From: Haemaphysalis longicornis
Lineage: Eukaryota; Arthropoda; Arachnida; Ixodida; Ixodidae
Reading direction: 5' to 3'
Length of the DNA: 64,000 nt
Assembly (NCBI GenBank): GCA_013339765.2
Contig: CM023454.1
Coordinates: forward strand, 138,921,942-138,985,941
Position numbers and translations under genes: made by a program. The notes under the pieces were generated by a model, which had not been told where the DNA came from, made no database searches, and saw nothing but the letters and a program-made list of their open reading frames with translations. Shown in pieces: positions 12,101-23,650 of this stretch (position 1 is its first letter; every line of letters begins with the position of its first letter).

Positions 12101-12189
12101 TTGGTGAATAGATGCCATAATTTGAAACGCAAGAAAAACACACGGACAAAGAACCGAGTAGACGAAACAGGCTCTAACTTCCCACTATT
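9151..12189. other. no recognised gene (about 3 kb)
   Basis: AT-rich on the left and somewhat GC-richer around 11290-11450. Short open frames exist on both strands (for example 10940-11266 minus and 11672-12034 minus) but none shows a family I recognise. A two-copy 43-bp repeat is at 9855-9923. Confidence 0.5.
9855..9923. repeat. two-copy direct repeat, 43-bp period
   Basis: CCTCAGCCTTTCATATTTCC followed by CCCGAA occurs at 9855 and 9898, separated by GTAGAATTTCATATTTT. Confidence 0.85.
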
Positions 12190-12803
12190 TTATTCGGGTA
12201 CGCATGTGCCTATGTGAGGAATTAAGGAATATGGGAGAAATATCTCTTTCAGGCGACCTCGGGCATCCGTGAGAGAAGAGCCCCAAAGGGAATTGTGTGC
12301 ATTAGTGTCGCCTGTGAGGAGGTATGGGTCGGGCAGCTGGTCAACCAGCGAATAGAAATCCGAGCTCGAAAGTGCAAGATCAGGAGGAATGTATACGGAA
12401 CATACCGCTATCAACCTAATAAACATTACTGTGCGAATCGCTACTGCCTCAAGCACAGTGTTCAGAGTGACAGGGTGGCATGGTAAGGATTTTCGGGCGA
12501 TTATGACCACAGTGGCGGAAGAGTGTGTGCAGTCGACCCTATCCTTTCTGAATATCATATAGCCGGAGAACGGTGAAAACCAGCCTTAAAGACGCGAACA
12601 CGAGAGACAGCAGACACACACACGCTGCGTTTTTTAAAGAAATTTGTAGTAATTTGTTTTAGGAAAGTTGTATGATTGGAATTTAATTGTGTTTCGTGTT
12701 CACACATCACACTTGGCTGATTAGCATGCAGAATCTCGTACACGTCTTGAAGATTATTCAGAATGCCTCTGTAGTTATACTGAACAATATTTTCTCTTCC
12801 CAT
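12190..12803 (-). pseudogene. LINE-A1 ORF2, endonuclease N-terminal part, broken
   Basis: Starts at ATG 12803 (MGRENIVQYNYRG). The endonuclease strands GILNNLQDVYEILHANQ and, after an in-frame ~80-bp insertion and frame change, VIIARKSLPCHPVTL, VCSVYIPPD and LLTGDTNAHNSLWGSS are visible; GDxNAHN is the usual APE catalytic-site motif. The frame stops after a divergent tail near 12190. The QETH glutamate region reads EHETQLN. It would have nicked target DNA; here it lacks the rest of the domain and the polymerase. Confidence 0.7.
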
Positions 12804-12829
12804 TATTAGGTGTTCAGAGCTACTGGATG

Positions 12830-14093
12830 TGTGACTGTGTATGTAAGGATTTTTAGGGCTTGCACATTTTGGGAAGGTTTTTACGTCGTCTAGATGTTTG
12901 GATGAATGGAACCGCTTCTTCCGCTGCAAAGCAGACAAGAAAGGTCCCACATCCATCTCATCATCAGATTTTGAAGGGGTATTCGCCGGACTGGACCACC
13001 CGGACTTGGCACACTTTCCGGTGCCCTTCGTTCAAGCCACCACCGCCGAGGGTGTCAGGAGCCCCCGGGTGGCACAGGTGGGAGGCGCGGGTAGTAGGAA
13101 CTACTGCTGTTTCCTTCCCGTCGTCATCTCCTCCGTTGTCCTTGCGTGTGCTTCGGGCTGGTGGAGAGGAAACAGTGGATGCATCAGCATCCCACACGGA
13201 CGAGGTTGCCACCACAGCCACTGCTGACTGTGCAGGCGGTGTGGTGACGGTTTGGGCCGTCACAGGCAACCCGAGTGGGAGGGGGGCGGCGACGGGATCA
13301 TGGCCTACTCACGGTTCTGGGTCTCCGCCGAAACCAGAAGCCGCTCCGCCCCCCGGCGAGCTGCCTCGGCGTACCTTTCCAGGGGAAAGAGGCGAACCTC
13401 TTTTGCGCCTCTGTGAAGGTAAGGTTCTCAGTGGCTTTAACCTTGATAATGTTCTCCTGTTTGAACTTCTCGCATGTTCTAAAGAACCCCGTGGGCTCTC
13501 TGGCAGTTAGCAGAGACGAGGGCTTGTGATGGGCAGTTGTCAGATGGATGATCGTGTTGGGCACACTTTGCACACGTAAGTCCGCCACGGCAGGAGTTGG
13601 TACTATGCCGAAACCACTGACACTTAAAACCGCACCGCGGGTTCGGGATGTATGGCTGAACTGAACGTCGAATGCATCCTGCGTTTTTGAGTATGGGAAA
13701 TGTCGACGGGTGAAAGGTTAAGATCACGTGTTTGGTAGGAACCTGTTTGTCTTCTATGGGTATCGTTATGCGCCTCACGGCGGTTGCGCCCTGACCTTTC
13801 TTGCCCTCCAGCAGATCGGTTTCGGTTTTATTCATGATGTCAGGATCTGAGATGACGCCCTTTGAGCTGTTTAGGCTTTGTTGGGGCGTGACCGTGATGA
13901 CAAGATCTTTGATGTGTGTCTGGCTCAGGAGATTTGTTGCCTGCTGCTGGGTATTGACTTCGACCAACAGTTCTCCTGTTCGCTGATTCTTTGTTTTGTA
14001 ATATTCTTGTATTATACCTTCAATGAACTTGGTGACCCTGAACACGGACAGAGAGGCAGTAGGCGTTTCTTTTTCGGCACTTTCAATGATCAT
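12830..14093 (-). pseudogene. LINE-A1 ORF1 (gag-like), broken
   Basis: The N-terminal 204 codons (14093-13479) read well: LSVFRVTKFIEGII, LLVEVNTQQQATNLLSQT, VILTFHPSTFPILKNAGCIR, then cysteine knuckles beginning FKCQWFRHSTNSC and CAKCAQHDHPSDNC. A frame change near 13500-13590 leads to TCEKFKQENIIKVKATENL, and a further one to MDVGPFLSALQRKKR at about 12956. It is clearly homologous to the ORF1 at 31682-32806. The first knuckle cysteine aligned with CYKC is replaced (FKC). Confidence 0.75.
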
Positions 14094-14300
14094 GAAGTGG
14101 TGGTAGTTGGCTGGCTTTCGGAGGGAGATTGTTGGGAAGGATGAAAATTATACTTCGGTGCGGCCCCTTTTCAGGCACCGATCAATGTTTTTTATGTGGG
14201 GGGGGGGGGGGGTTGACAATGCCATACGGCATATTTATATAGCAGGGGACGGTGGTACTTTTTCGGATCGGGTTACCCTGATACCTAGAGAGGCCCCGTA

Positions 14301-14358
14301 GCTCTCTGCCTGGTAAACAGACAGAGAGCCCATTCGCCGGAGCTTCACCTGGGCTCCG
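14301..14358 (-). ncRNA. two tandem 5'UTR hairpins of LINE-A1
   Basis: On the minus strand, CGGAGC (14358-14353) pairs with GCTCCG (14343-14338). After a short spacer, GCTCTCTGTCTG pairs with CAGGCAGAGAGC (14329-14318 and 14312-14301) around a 5-nt loop. The same pair is in LINE-A2 and LINE-A3, with a U-A for C-G change in hairpin 2 here. Confidence 0.55.
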
Positions 14359-14405
14359 ACAGCCACCGTTAGCGGTTTCTACCCTTCACACTACAACGCG
14401 ACTTC

Positions 14406-15257
14406 TACATTTTTTGTTGAATTTGGCAACAAATAATCTGGGTTTGGTCTGTTAATAGAGATGAAGTTTTCTTCAAACAAGGCTGCTCATTTACTTATAG
14501 CTCAATGCAACAAATTCATTTGGTCGGATACGTGTTTTCTGCTAATTCAAGGGATGTAGCTTCAGCGTACATATAAATCAAGGATAGCAACTTAAGTTGA
14601 GAGATATAATTGAAGAGCACGTTAAAAGTATTGGTCCTACAATGTTGCCCTGAGGCGCGCCCGCGCCAAATCGGAAATGCGAAAGTATGCTGTTACTACT
14701 GCTGTTACTACTACTACTTCGAACAATTCGGTAACTGTTTCTACACTAATTTTATGCAATGTTATCAATAGTAATTTGTCTTTGAATATGCTATATCAAG
14801 AGTACCAGACAATCTTATGTTCTATGAACATTTCCAGGGCTATAATATTACTGTCGATTACTTCGTTCGCACAATATGCAAATTCCTCGAAAACATTTGC
14901 TGTGCATTTGGCAGTAGCTAAATTACTTGCAAAAAGAGAAAAAGAGAACACCTGGCTCTTGATGGCTTTATGTAGTGTGCAAGCCACGCAGATAATGAAG
15001 CAATCAAAATTTGCTTGAAAAAGTTGTCCTGTTTCAAGACTCGTCTATCCATGAAACTTTCAGTCCCCTCCGAAATTTGCCTTTTCTGGTATTTTTGAAA
15101 ATCATGTACACAAGCAAGCTTTTAGCTTCTCAAAATGCACCATAACGTCTAAAATTCGGAATTAGCCATTAACTGGCATTCTGTTAAAAGTGCAGTACTT
15201 ATGTTTCATATTTTCGGATCTGTTATTCTCACTAGATACACGGAAGGCTTGTTGCTA
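14406..15257. other. no recognised feature
   Basis: AT-rich sequence with short CTGTTACTA-type iterations near 14690-14720. The open frame 14677-15018 shows no known family and is likely chance. Confidence 0.5.
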
Positions 15258-16202
15258 TTAGGGCTGGGTACCTGCGCCTATTTTGCGACACTGACTTTCT
15301 ATCTGCCTTGGGGTGTCTGCAAAACGTTTGTTCAATTCACAGGCAAAGTCATCTGCTTGTTTTAGTAAAAACCGGGGGGTAATAACCTTGTCTATGACAT
15401 TTTGTGGTTGTCTGCTTTTAAGTAAGTGTACTAATTGTATGATTTTCTTACATTCTTTGGAAGTTTTTTTGTTTGTTTTATAAAATTTTGGAACGTGTTT
15501 ATGATCAATAAAATATTCGTTTTCGTTTACCTCGTTTTTGTACCTTACCACCGGGGATTTATTTACTTTTGCACAACAAACGTCATTCAGATAAATAATA
15601 TCGATTATTTGTTTAGTTTGCCACGGCTTGTACTTCTCAATTTGTTTATTCGTTCCCATTTTTTATTTTATGTATACGCTGCAAATGTAACATTAGTTCA
15701 TCGTTCGCATTATTATCTTAGAGACATATAAGCTCTTCCAGTCCTCCTCGTCTTTGTACTTCTCAGTATTTACAGTGTTTAAAACTGAAACTTCTTACTT
15801 TTTATTTGTCAGAGTTATTTTCATAATCCTTTCATAGTTGAAAAAGTAATGGTCAGCGACGTTTTGTTTTATAATAGTAGGTGATGACTGTACGTGAGAT
15901 ATTCGAGTTATAACATGGTCAATGCCCCATCTACGTAATTTGTCCGCAAGTAAAATTCCTCGAGTGATACGAACTTCGATATGTTTTATTCCAGAGGCTG
16001 AAATGTTTTTATATTCCTGTAACGCTATCAATACGATTACAGAAACGGGTGAAGAGATCACGGGAAACGTTTGATGGTAAACATCATAGGTGTCGTTTCT
16101 TCATTTTCTTGTCCATACAAGTGCCTTGAAAAAAGATACTGATCGGTGAACAGTTACAGGAATACCTTCAGGAAAATTTATTGCATAGAACAGAGGAAGC
16201 AT
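15258..16202 (-). pseudogene. unidentified decayed AT-rich reading frame
   Basis: One minus-strand frame can be followed from ATG 16202 to a final stop at 15260 (about 314 codons). It is broken only by in-frame stops at 16103, 15797, 15695 and 15665. Between the stops the translation has a natural composition, with segments such as FPEGIPVTVHRSVSFFKAL, KHIEVRITRGILLADKLRRW and DNVI-type hydrophobic/basic alternation. I do not recognise the family. Because it stays in one frame over ~945 bp of AT-rich DNA, it looks like a once-coding sequence with point-mutation stops rather than chance. An endogenised virus gene, a mobile-element gene or a retrocopy are all possible. No neighbouring gene gives context. 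Confidence 0.4.
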
Positions 16203-17059
16203 GAGACAAATTCAAACTGCATGCAAAAGCATTCACCTGTGGTATTCACAACAGAAAACATGCAGCCAACTTGCGGAAGCTCTTAGATTTAAGTTTACCA
16301 GTAGAAATGTGAACACAGTAGTCGTAAGAAAACAGATAATGGAATGGTGCTGGGATAATGTACATTTTCTGGAAGACGTCCGTACAACATACGAGATATT
16401 AGCGCATAATTATAACAAAGGGAGCTTTTCTCTTAAGGGTAGCGGACTCTTCACCAGGTTTACAATTGAAGGTAATGTTAAGCAATTTTACTTTGGTGCG
16501 GTTATATGTACCATGAAGTTGCAATAAGAATGTGATTGCCATGTTGGTTTAGTTGGATCAACAGCTCTTCTACCTGATGTAAAAATATTCTGGCCTATGT
16601 GTTTTCACCAAAAAGCATGAACGACGATACCCTCTCGGTTCTTGCTGCTGATATTTTAAACGAGCATTTCGCACTCCCCCAATACCACACTCAGCGAAAC
16701 TTTGTTTTGTTTTGACGTCACGCATGCCGGTTCTATGCAACAACTAAACAATCAGAACAATTTTTATAGGCTTTGCAATGAGCGCTGTAAAATATTACAC
16801 ATGTAAACTCATCCCCGAGAACAACGCGCTCTAACAATATGCCAAAAGCCGACAGTAACCGACCTTTTCAGTTCGAGGAGGCACGGCATTTTGATGAAGG
16901 TTACGTCTAATCAAAAACGCATCGAATACAAGAGCTGGTATAAACAACGTAGAAATTACGTTAAACACAGAGGAACCGAAGCAGTTTTATGTCGCGTTGA
17001 TGGTATGTTGTGTTATTGTTGTCCCATGGTTATTATAGCGGTACATAGACAAGACTTAG
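16203..17059. other. no recognised feature
   Basis: A plus-strand open frame at 16201-16527 overlaps the antisense of the decayed frame above and has no recognisable family. The rest is AT-rich and non-coding in appearance. Confidence 0.45.
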
Positions 17060-17160
17060 GAGATTGAGTTTGAGTTTGAGCTTATTTTGTTGAAATGGTA
17101 CATAAACAGGCAAAACAATGTTGGGCCAATAGCCGAAGCTAGTGGAGGCCCATATACAAA
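17060..17160 (-). mobile_element. short LINE-like 3' terminal fragment
   Basis: On the minus strand it reads a 3' UTR-like segment with TGTACCATTTCAACAAAATA followed by an (AGCTCAAACTCAAACTCAA)-type tail, resembling the short tandem tails that end some LINEs. Only about 100 bp is present. The assignment is tentative. Confidence 0.35.
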
Positions 17161-17264
17161 TGCGTTTGCAGCAAAAAACTTTAACACAAGGTTTACGCTA
17201 GTAAATTTGAAAATAGTAAATACACATCAGCATATATGTACTTAAATTTATTCTGCAGATTATG

Positions 17265-17400
17265 CATACATATATATACACACACATATATACACATATA
17301 TATATATGTATATACATACACACATATATATAAACACATACCTACACGACATATATACACAAACAGACAGCGCACTCATCTATTTAATCATATATGCATA
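17265..17400. repeat. degenerate (TA)/(CA) microsatellite
   Basis: Alternating ATATATA and CACACATA stretches. Open frames over this block on both strands are low-complexity artefacts. Confidence 0.85.
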
Positions 17401-17940
17401 AATTTACCCGTGCATAAATGAAATTGTACATGAATATATACCTACTCAATGTTTTTTAAGGTTTGTACAAACATTTGTTTGTGCACTTGAGCTTGGTTCT
17501 GCAATACTATGCCTAACATCAGCGCGAAGGTAAGAGGTTCAACTTCGAACAATGCAAACCAATTTTTGTGACCGTTCTTGCAATGAAGGACACCGTCTTA
17601 GTTATTAAAAAGTTTGCAGCACCGTGTGAATAATAACAAACAGAAATCTGGAGTACCGTAAAACATAGTAATTCTTAACTTCGCATAATTCAAAACGTAC
17701 ACTTAATTCGAAGCTCACGCCTCGCCATGCATGACGCTATATATTTCAATGGTGGAACACTTCCGATAATTAGAACGCGTCTTTGTTTAGAACCGCTATT
17801 TCAAACTTGGGTACCCTGGTTTCCATCGCTTCTCGCAAAACAAGTCGGTTCAGTGTGATCGCAGTCTGTTGCAAATCCAAACCAAATCAAATTTCCTTGA
17901 GAGCAAAACAGAAAAACAGGATAACGAAACAAAAAACAAC
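17401..17940. other. no recognised feature
   Basis: AT-rich intergenic- or intron-like sequence; nothing recognised. Confidence 0.5.
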
Positions 17941-18230
17941 AGCGTACCGACGCGCGCTACGCTGCTGCGAGAGCAATTTTCCCTCCCATTGCGGGCGCGG
18001 AGACGCCGGCCCCAGTGCTTCGGCGCGTGGCGCTGCAGGTTTTCTCAGTGTAACGGCCGCTGTGTAGTGTAGTAGTGCCCAATACGCGATGACGAGTCCA
18101 GAGGAGGCTTCTTCGTGCTCGGCCCGTGTAGTGTGGCGTGATGTCTGTTCACTTTAGTGCCCGCTCATTAATGCGACGTCCGCCTAATTCGAGCAATATA
18201 TGGTCCCCTTCGAGTTCGAAATAATGAGCT
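17941..18230 (+). promoter_or_regulatory. GC/CpG-rich island, candidate promoter or first exon
   Basis: A sudden rise in GC and CpG content in AT-rich surroundings. It contains a small frame ATG 18089 to TAG 18157 (MTSPEEASSCSARVVWRDV, 22 aa), with GT dinucleotides at 18127 and 18129 that could serve as a splice donor after SCSAR. No TATA box was recognised. The call rests on composition only; it could be a 5' exon of a gene spread over the following 10 kb. Confidence 0.25.
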
Positions 18231-21200
18231 GGTTTTGTCTGGTTTTGACTGTGCCGGCGGCACCAGCATCTTTAACAAAGATTTCTTCCGGCAGACCTTT
18301 TAATATAACCTTTCACGAAGACACCTTAAAAGGCTGATAGGCTCGACATCAATTGATGAAACCAAAGCTTTGAAGTTTGTGCAACAAACTCGGCGTCTTG
18401 ATTTCTGAACCATAGGGCGGGTGGTATAAACAGGCCACAGAACTGGCGATCCTAGTTTAGAATATTGTGCGTACCAACGCCAACACTTATGTAATAGTGT
18501 ATTTGTCGGCCAACTTCTTCATTCAAATTTTTTTGAGTAACAATAGCGGGAACGTGAGAGGCCTAACTGTGATAGATGCAGCACTTTTTATAATATTTTG
18601 GCATGAACGTCGGCGTCGTGGTTTCTAAACGTTCACGCGGACGGTGTGAACGTTTCCGAAAGTTTCCGAGGGTGTGAACACCCTACGGAACTACGCAATC
18701 CTACTTTCCCTTCGTGCGCCTGCTCAGGGCGCTGCCTTCAGAATAACCGTTTTCTGCTGGCAGACCCCTTTTAGTTCATTTTTACCCAATATATCACAAA
18801 ATGTCGATATTGTGAGCTGCCGTCGATTCCGAGCGTTTTCTTACTGTTTGTGCAACTGAGCCCGTGTTTCGTTTTTTATTGTTATCCCCGCCCATTTAAA
18901 CACTCAAAAAACCTCCGTGATCCTTATTTCTCTCCACTTTGGGTTGACAAGCCTCCACCTTATGCAAACAATTTTTTCTAGCGACACTTTATTTAACATA
19001 TTTTCGCGTAACAATAGTGAAAGTGCTGACATGCTCAACTTCTATTTGTGCGGACTTTTTCTAATAAGTTTGTGCAAATAAAACCGGTCATACTATAACT
19101 GAGAAATGAAGTTTTCAGCCCCAGATTTTTTGAGTTCTTGAGCTGTCAGGCGTTTTGTGTTTGCAGCGGGTTTGCTGGAAGTTGGTAAGCACCGACAAGG
19201 AGGCTTGAACAAGTCAGAAACCACGAACCATGTCTGTAGCAGTAATCGCCCTAATTGCTACCGCCCTGCGTCGCTGGCCAGATACAGATCTGCTCGATCC
19301 ACGTGCCTGCTATCACGAAGTCGTGTACAGTGACGACGCCAAGCACTTTGTATGGCACCATAAAGCTGAATATCTCTGCTGCATAGAAGCATGGACAGTA
19401 TGAAGTTATCATGGTCACATTTCTTCATTCTGTGGGTTAGTAGTGTTTAGTGTTACCTTTGCGAAGCTTAACTGCGATGAGTTCTCATAACAGGGCTTCC
19501 ATGGCCTAAAGCACCAACGGAGCCTTTCAGTTCTTTGTTTTTGATGCTATGGGGTGACATGGACCTCAACGATGGCCGTACCAATGACGCACTAATTGAG
19601 GCTATGCAAACTCGCTTGGACCATTATCGACGATCAATACAGATGGGATGGGAACAAAAGGCGTGTCAACAAATATTAACAATTAAACCTGCAGCACTAA
19701 ACCAACCCAAAGCAATTGCGGAAATGAAGTATAGGTTAGACAATGTAGAAACCAAAACATTTGTTCCCGTGGAGTGGTGCTATGATTTCAAGCTTTCCGA
19801 AACGCTGATCAACTTCGAAAGAAAGACATGCGCACCGAATTCACGTTCGATTCAATTGAAGATTGTACTTGTCGCGCAAATCTCAACTTTTTATTTTACC
19901 AGACACAGACACAAAATCCTCTCAGAATCGGAATCCAAAGTTTTTTAAAGGAATAAGGATAACCTCACTCGTCGCGTATCATGGGAACAAATAGAATGGG
20001 CACAAAGGAAGAGACTGTCTGATGCAACTAAAACGTGAGCGATAATAGTCATTTTCGCTTTATACAAAACGAAACACCTCGCTTTAATATAAATACCACT
20101 GCTCAAATATACCGACCTAAGCGTGTCTGAAAACATCTGCCCAGCAACTCGCGCAGCAAAAAAGAACTATCTGAACAAGAGAAATCATTGAAGTTCTGTT
20201 TATACCCCTAATCAATTTTTTCAATTATGAATAACAAAAGCTGTAGCTAAAATTCAACCAATGACCCTGTCTGTAATATTGGTGTACCAACCACTAGCGA
20301 ACCTATTTCTTCTTCCCTTGCCCTCTTCCGCAAGCGTGATTATCACTGGAAACAAACACTGTGAGGGGAACTCCGTGCAACCAAAGAGTACCACAATCCC
20401 GTAGTTTTTTCCAACATTCGCAGCCTGTGTTATGAGAGTGCCAAAATGGCCTGACTCTGCTTTCCACCTCTCATTGTGAGCATTGTGTGCCGTTTGCCAC
20501 TATCCCTAGGAGTGACATGAATGATCAACGCTGTCACAAGTCCCTTATTCCCTGTTCAAAGTAAAGGGAATGCCATTATTTCCTGCTTACATTCAGAAGA
20601 TAGAAGGGTGGTTGAAAGTTATATTTGATGCGCCTAATGAGTCAATGCCCAGGGCGAATAAATTAATGTAACAAGCGCAGCGCCATTGTTTTTTATCGTG
20701 CTTATGTCTCTGGAAGTAGTTGCTCGGCACAAAGTTTCCAGAGGCAGATCAACTGACGCCAGTGCGAACGTCAAACATCCTGATGGGAGCGACAACCAAG
20801 GGGCGTACTCTCAACTGGAAGCTGCCCCCGATTATTCCGAGTGACACTGGTGTAAGCAAAAACGGTTGTGGACAGAGTGAACGCCTGTGCCGGATTTTAT
20901 TCGGCTCTTTTTATCACCAATATGATAGCCAAGGAGGCTCGTGTTCACTTTGCGTTTCGATTGTAATTGCCGTGTTCTCGTTGCTGCCGTTTTCCTTGTT
21001 GCCGCGCCCTGGTACTCGCGAGCAATTACACTTTTACACTGATTAAACCTTTAACATTGTATCCCACACTGTGGTAATTGTTGGTCTACATAAATTGGTC
21101 TCGGCTTGTTATTTTGAATTTGCGTCCTTTTGTCGCTATGTGTTCCAGTTCACTTTGTGTTTTGCTTTACATAGAAAAATATAGCTTCAGTGCTTTTAAT

Positions 21201-21329
21201 GTTCGGTGTACTTTAGGCGCGCTTGATTGGTTTGGGTGCACCACGATGTACTCAAGCTGTTTCCGCTACTGTAGTAGTTCAAGCAGTCCGTACACATGCT
21301 TTTGGGTGACGTCTGTACTGATGCCCTTA
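18231..21329. other. no recognised gene; weak ancient repeat
   Basis: Two similar stretches around 18240-18560 and 18610-19040 share phrases such as CGGCGTC...TTTCT..AACC, TAACAATAG and GGCAGACC..TTTTA, suggesting an old ~400-bp duplication. A 137-codon frame at 19535-19948 has no family I recognise. Nothing else is supported. Confidence 0.4.
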
Positions 21330-21935
21330 GCGAAAAGTAATACGTTTGAAATACGTACGAGTACGCTTCAAGTGCACTTCAAATATGCTTTGTATTTGTA
21401 AATGTATTTTAAGTGCATTAAAAAATTGCATTTTCTCAATTTTTAGTAAACATTGAAAACACATTATTTAAAATGCGGGAAAAATACAGTGCTTTTAAGT
21501 ACCCTCCAAATAAATTAAAAATGCACTGAACTTCACGAATGTGCGCTTAAGGCATTAAGAATATATTGAAAATGTATTTCTTCCCGCCAAACGATCATGG
21601 TGTAAATGCACTGTAAATATTATAAAAATACACTTACCTAAGTACATTTAGAGCAGCACTCTGAGCATACTTTAAAAGTCTGCTGAAGCATGGAAATATA
21701 CTCCGAATATATTCGAAATACATTTCAAATGCATTTTACGTTTGTGGAACGAACATAGTAGAAATACACTCTCAATGCATGAAAAATACTTATCGAAAAT
21801 ACATTTTAAATGTATTCATAAACGTTTGCCGAAATACATTTCGAGTACACTACAGGCGCTGCTTCACTTGCTAAATTGTAACATCCACGTAAAGCATATC
21901 TGAAGTGCCGGATAAAATACATCTCAAATGAATAA
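21330..21935. repeat. degenerate AAATACATTT/AAATGCATTT repeat block
   Basis: Short near-palindromic motifs (AAATGTATTT, AAATGCATT, GAAATACATTTC) recur every 15-40 bp for about 600 bp without a clean period. The same style returns at 25225-25490. Confidence 0.6.
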
Positions 21936-22259
21936 ACGTACTGATAATTTCTCCTCGATGTTTACTTATAATAAAAGAAACTGAGGAAGATACTTTCACT
22001 TACTGCGCTGCTTAAGGCAGACATAACTCTGCGTATTAGAGAGAAACTCGGCGTACAAATATGTAAGCGGCGGTGTTCCAACGCAATCGGCAAAACATCG
22101 AATTCAACGAGTATATATATGTACGAAAACACTTGCACTTTGCCAGCGTTGTTACGACGATATTGCTGTGGAGGCTTTGAAAATTTTCTTTTTCTGAAAA
22201 ATATTGGCCTTAGATGGACAACCCTGGCTATGCTTGCGAGGGCGAGAAGCTCGGCGCCT

Positions 22260-22472
22260 CTCACTGCCGCTCACTACCTCCTCCTCTGTGCCCGGCACCT
22301 GCGGCGCGAGTTGAGCGGCGCACCCCTCCCTTACGTTTTGTCTGCCTTCGCTGCGTTTCTTTTGCCTGTCCTGTGGTGTTATAAGTTTTCGGACTCCTCA
22401 ACGCGCGGTCGTCGGGCGGACGCAGTCTCTGCTTGGACGGCGCGTTGAAGCGGCATTTCCCGTCAAGCCAAG
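22260..22472 (+). promoter_or_regulatory. GC-rich candidate promoter and non-coding first exon ending at a splice donor
   Basis: GC/CpG-rich sequence ends in CAAG|GTAAGC at 22469-22478, a consensus-like donor with the exon ending at 22472. A TTATAAG lies at 22379 and an AGTC-type initiator-like sequence at 22424. The ORF track here is not obviously coding, so this would be a 5' UTR exon. The next strong acceptor that I see on this strand is at 24811. Confidence 0.35.
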
Positions 22473-22478
22473 GTAAGC

Positions 22479-23530
22479 ACGATATACCGGCTATTTGCGC
22501 GTACGGTGTCGCACTACAATTAATGGACGTATGTTTGCCTTGCTATCGAAGAGTGCTAACGCCCTTTATGAAATCCGCACGTGTTGTTAAGCTTACCTCC
22601 ACCTGCGAGCACGATTTCCTACCGTAACTATGCCGCGCAAGGGAATGTACTCACAAATCAACGACAGCAAGAAGACGTAAAAAAAATGGATTTTAGTGCT
22701 TTCCTTTCTGCTGCCTAATTTTTAGCTCGGGCCCTGCTGAGTGGACGGGGGACTGTGGCTACGAGTTTCCTTGTAGACCGAGTTATTCCGTTCTGAACTT
22801 ATTGAGGACTAACACTTGCATTAAACACATAACAGTCATTAACGTTTCTAGCACAGCCTGTTCACAGAAAGTCCGCCGTCCATGTTTACGCGCTAGAGAA
22901 ATTTGCGAAGTGTATCCAGGGACGCAGCGTTCTTTTGTTTTCTGTTCGCAGTAGCCGCTCACAGCTGCGCATGTTCACAGCAGCCGCCGTATGAGGAAGG
23001 AACCCAGTTTGTGGCATACATGCATCCGACTAATGCGCATAGCGGGGGAATCCGAGCAGCCTTCGCGATTTTTTTCGGTAGCATGTCGCCATTCTGTCAA
23101 CTAAAGCCATGAAAGAGTTTATGCCGTCTGTTTCGATGTGACCAAAAGTGTTTAAAAGCGACTACGTAATCTTCGTGCAAGTGGCAGTAGCGAAAGTGCT
23201 TCATGCCCATGGACTACAAATGATTTGTCCATCTAAGACAAACTGTATGAGAGTAGCCGCTAAGTACAATCAGTTTCTGTTCCTACCGCCATCCAGAACC
23301 AAGAACCAGCAAAGTAAGGAAGGAGGAAGGAAGGCGGGTGGGGAGGGGGACTTCGAGGGAGGCAACCAGTTCCCCCGACCGAGACCCCTCGGTTCCCGGA
23401 ACGGGTCCCTGGGTGGGTTCGTCTCTTTTTGTTCCTTGGATTGCTCCCCCAAAACTTCGCGAAACTTCAGGACGTCGGGCCCTTCCTCTTTTGTGTTTCC
23501 TAGCAACTTTTTCCCTCCTTGCTGTATTTA
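22479..23530. other. intron-like sequence, no recognised feature
   Basis: Includes a purine-rich run at 23305-23360 followed by GC-rich sequence to 23480, open in several frames on both strands but without any recognisable domain. Confidence 0.4.
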
Positions 23531-23534
23531 GTTC

Positions 23535-23650
23535 GTAGCACATTCACGAACACGTGTGCGCGTTCCGAGAGGCCCTTCGGCCACTCTTGGTCGAGTGACG
23601 GACACATGCGGAACCCGACGCGCTACCGCTGGACCACGCCACCGGAGAAT
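23535..23650 (-). mobile_element. possible tRNA-derived SINE head
   Basis: On the minus strand, TGGTCCAGCGGTAGCGCG (complement of 23619-23636 region) resembles a tRNA A box. No clean B box was found, so this may be a decayed SINE or a chance match. Confidence 0.3.

Larger units (their letters stand above)
12190..14405 (-). mobile_element. LINE-A copy 1: 5' part of an RNase H-type LINE
   Basis: Read on the minus strand it holds a 5' UTR with two hairpins (14301-14358), ORF1 (14093 to about 12830) and the start of ORF2 (12803 to about 12200). It is the same family as 31177-36734, from the shared ORF1 knuckles and ORF2 start MGRENIVQ. The reverse transcriptase, RNase H and 3' UTR are absent. 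A 3'-truncated LINE is not the usual product of target-primed reverse transcription, so a later deletion or breakpoint near 12190-12230 is likely. Confidence 0.8.

Noticed and set aside
12860..13510. 216-residue plus-strand frame
   Set aside because: Antisense of LINE-A1 ORF1; the minus-strand reading has recognisable zinc knuckles and homology to the other copies.
16201..16527. 108-residue plus-strand frame
   Set aside because: No recognised family and it partly overlaps the antisense of the upstream end of the decayed minus-strand frame; chance is likely.
23270..23543. Overlapping open frames on both strands
   Set aside because: Purine- and GC-biased sequence lowers stop frequency; no domain in any frame.
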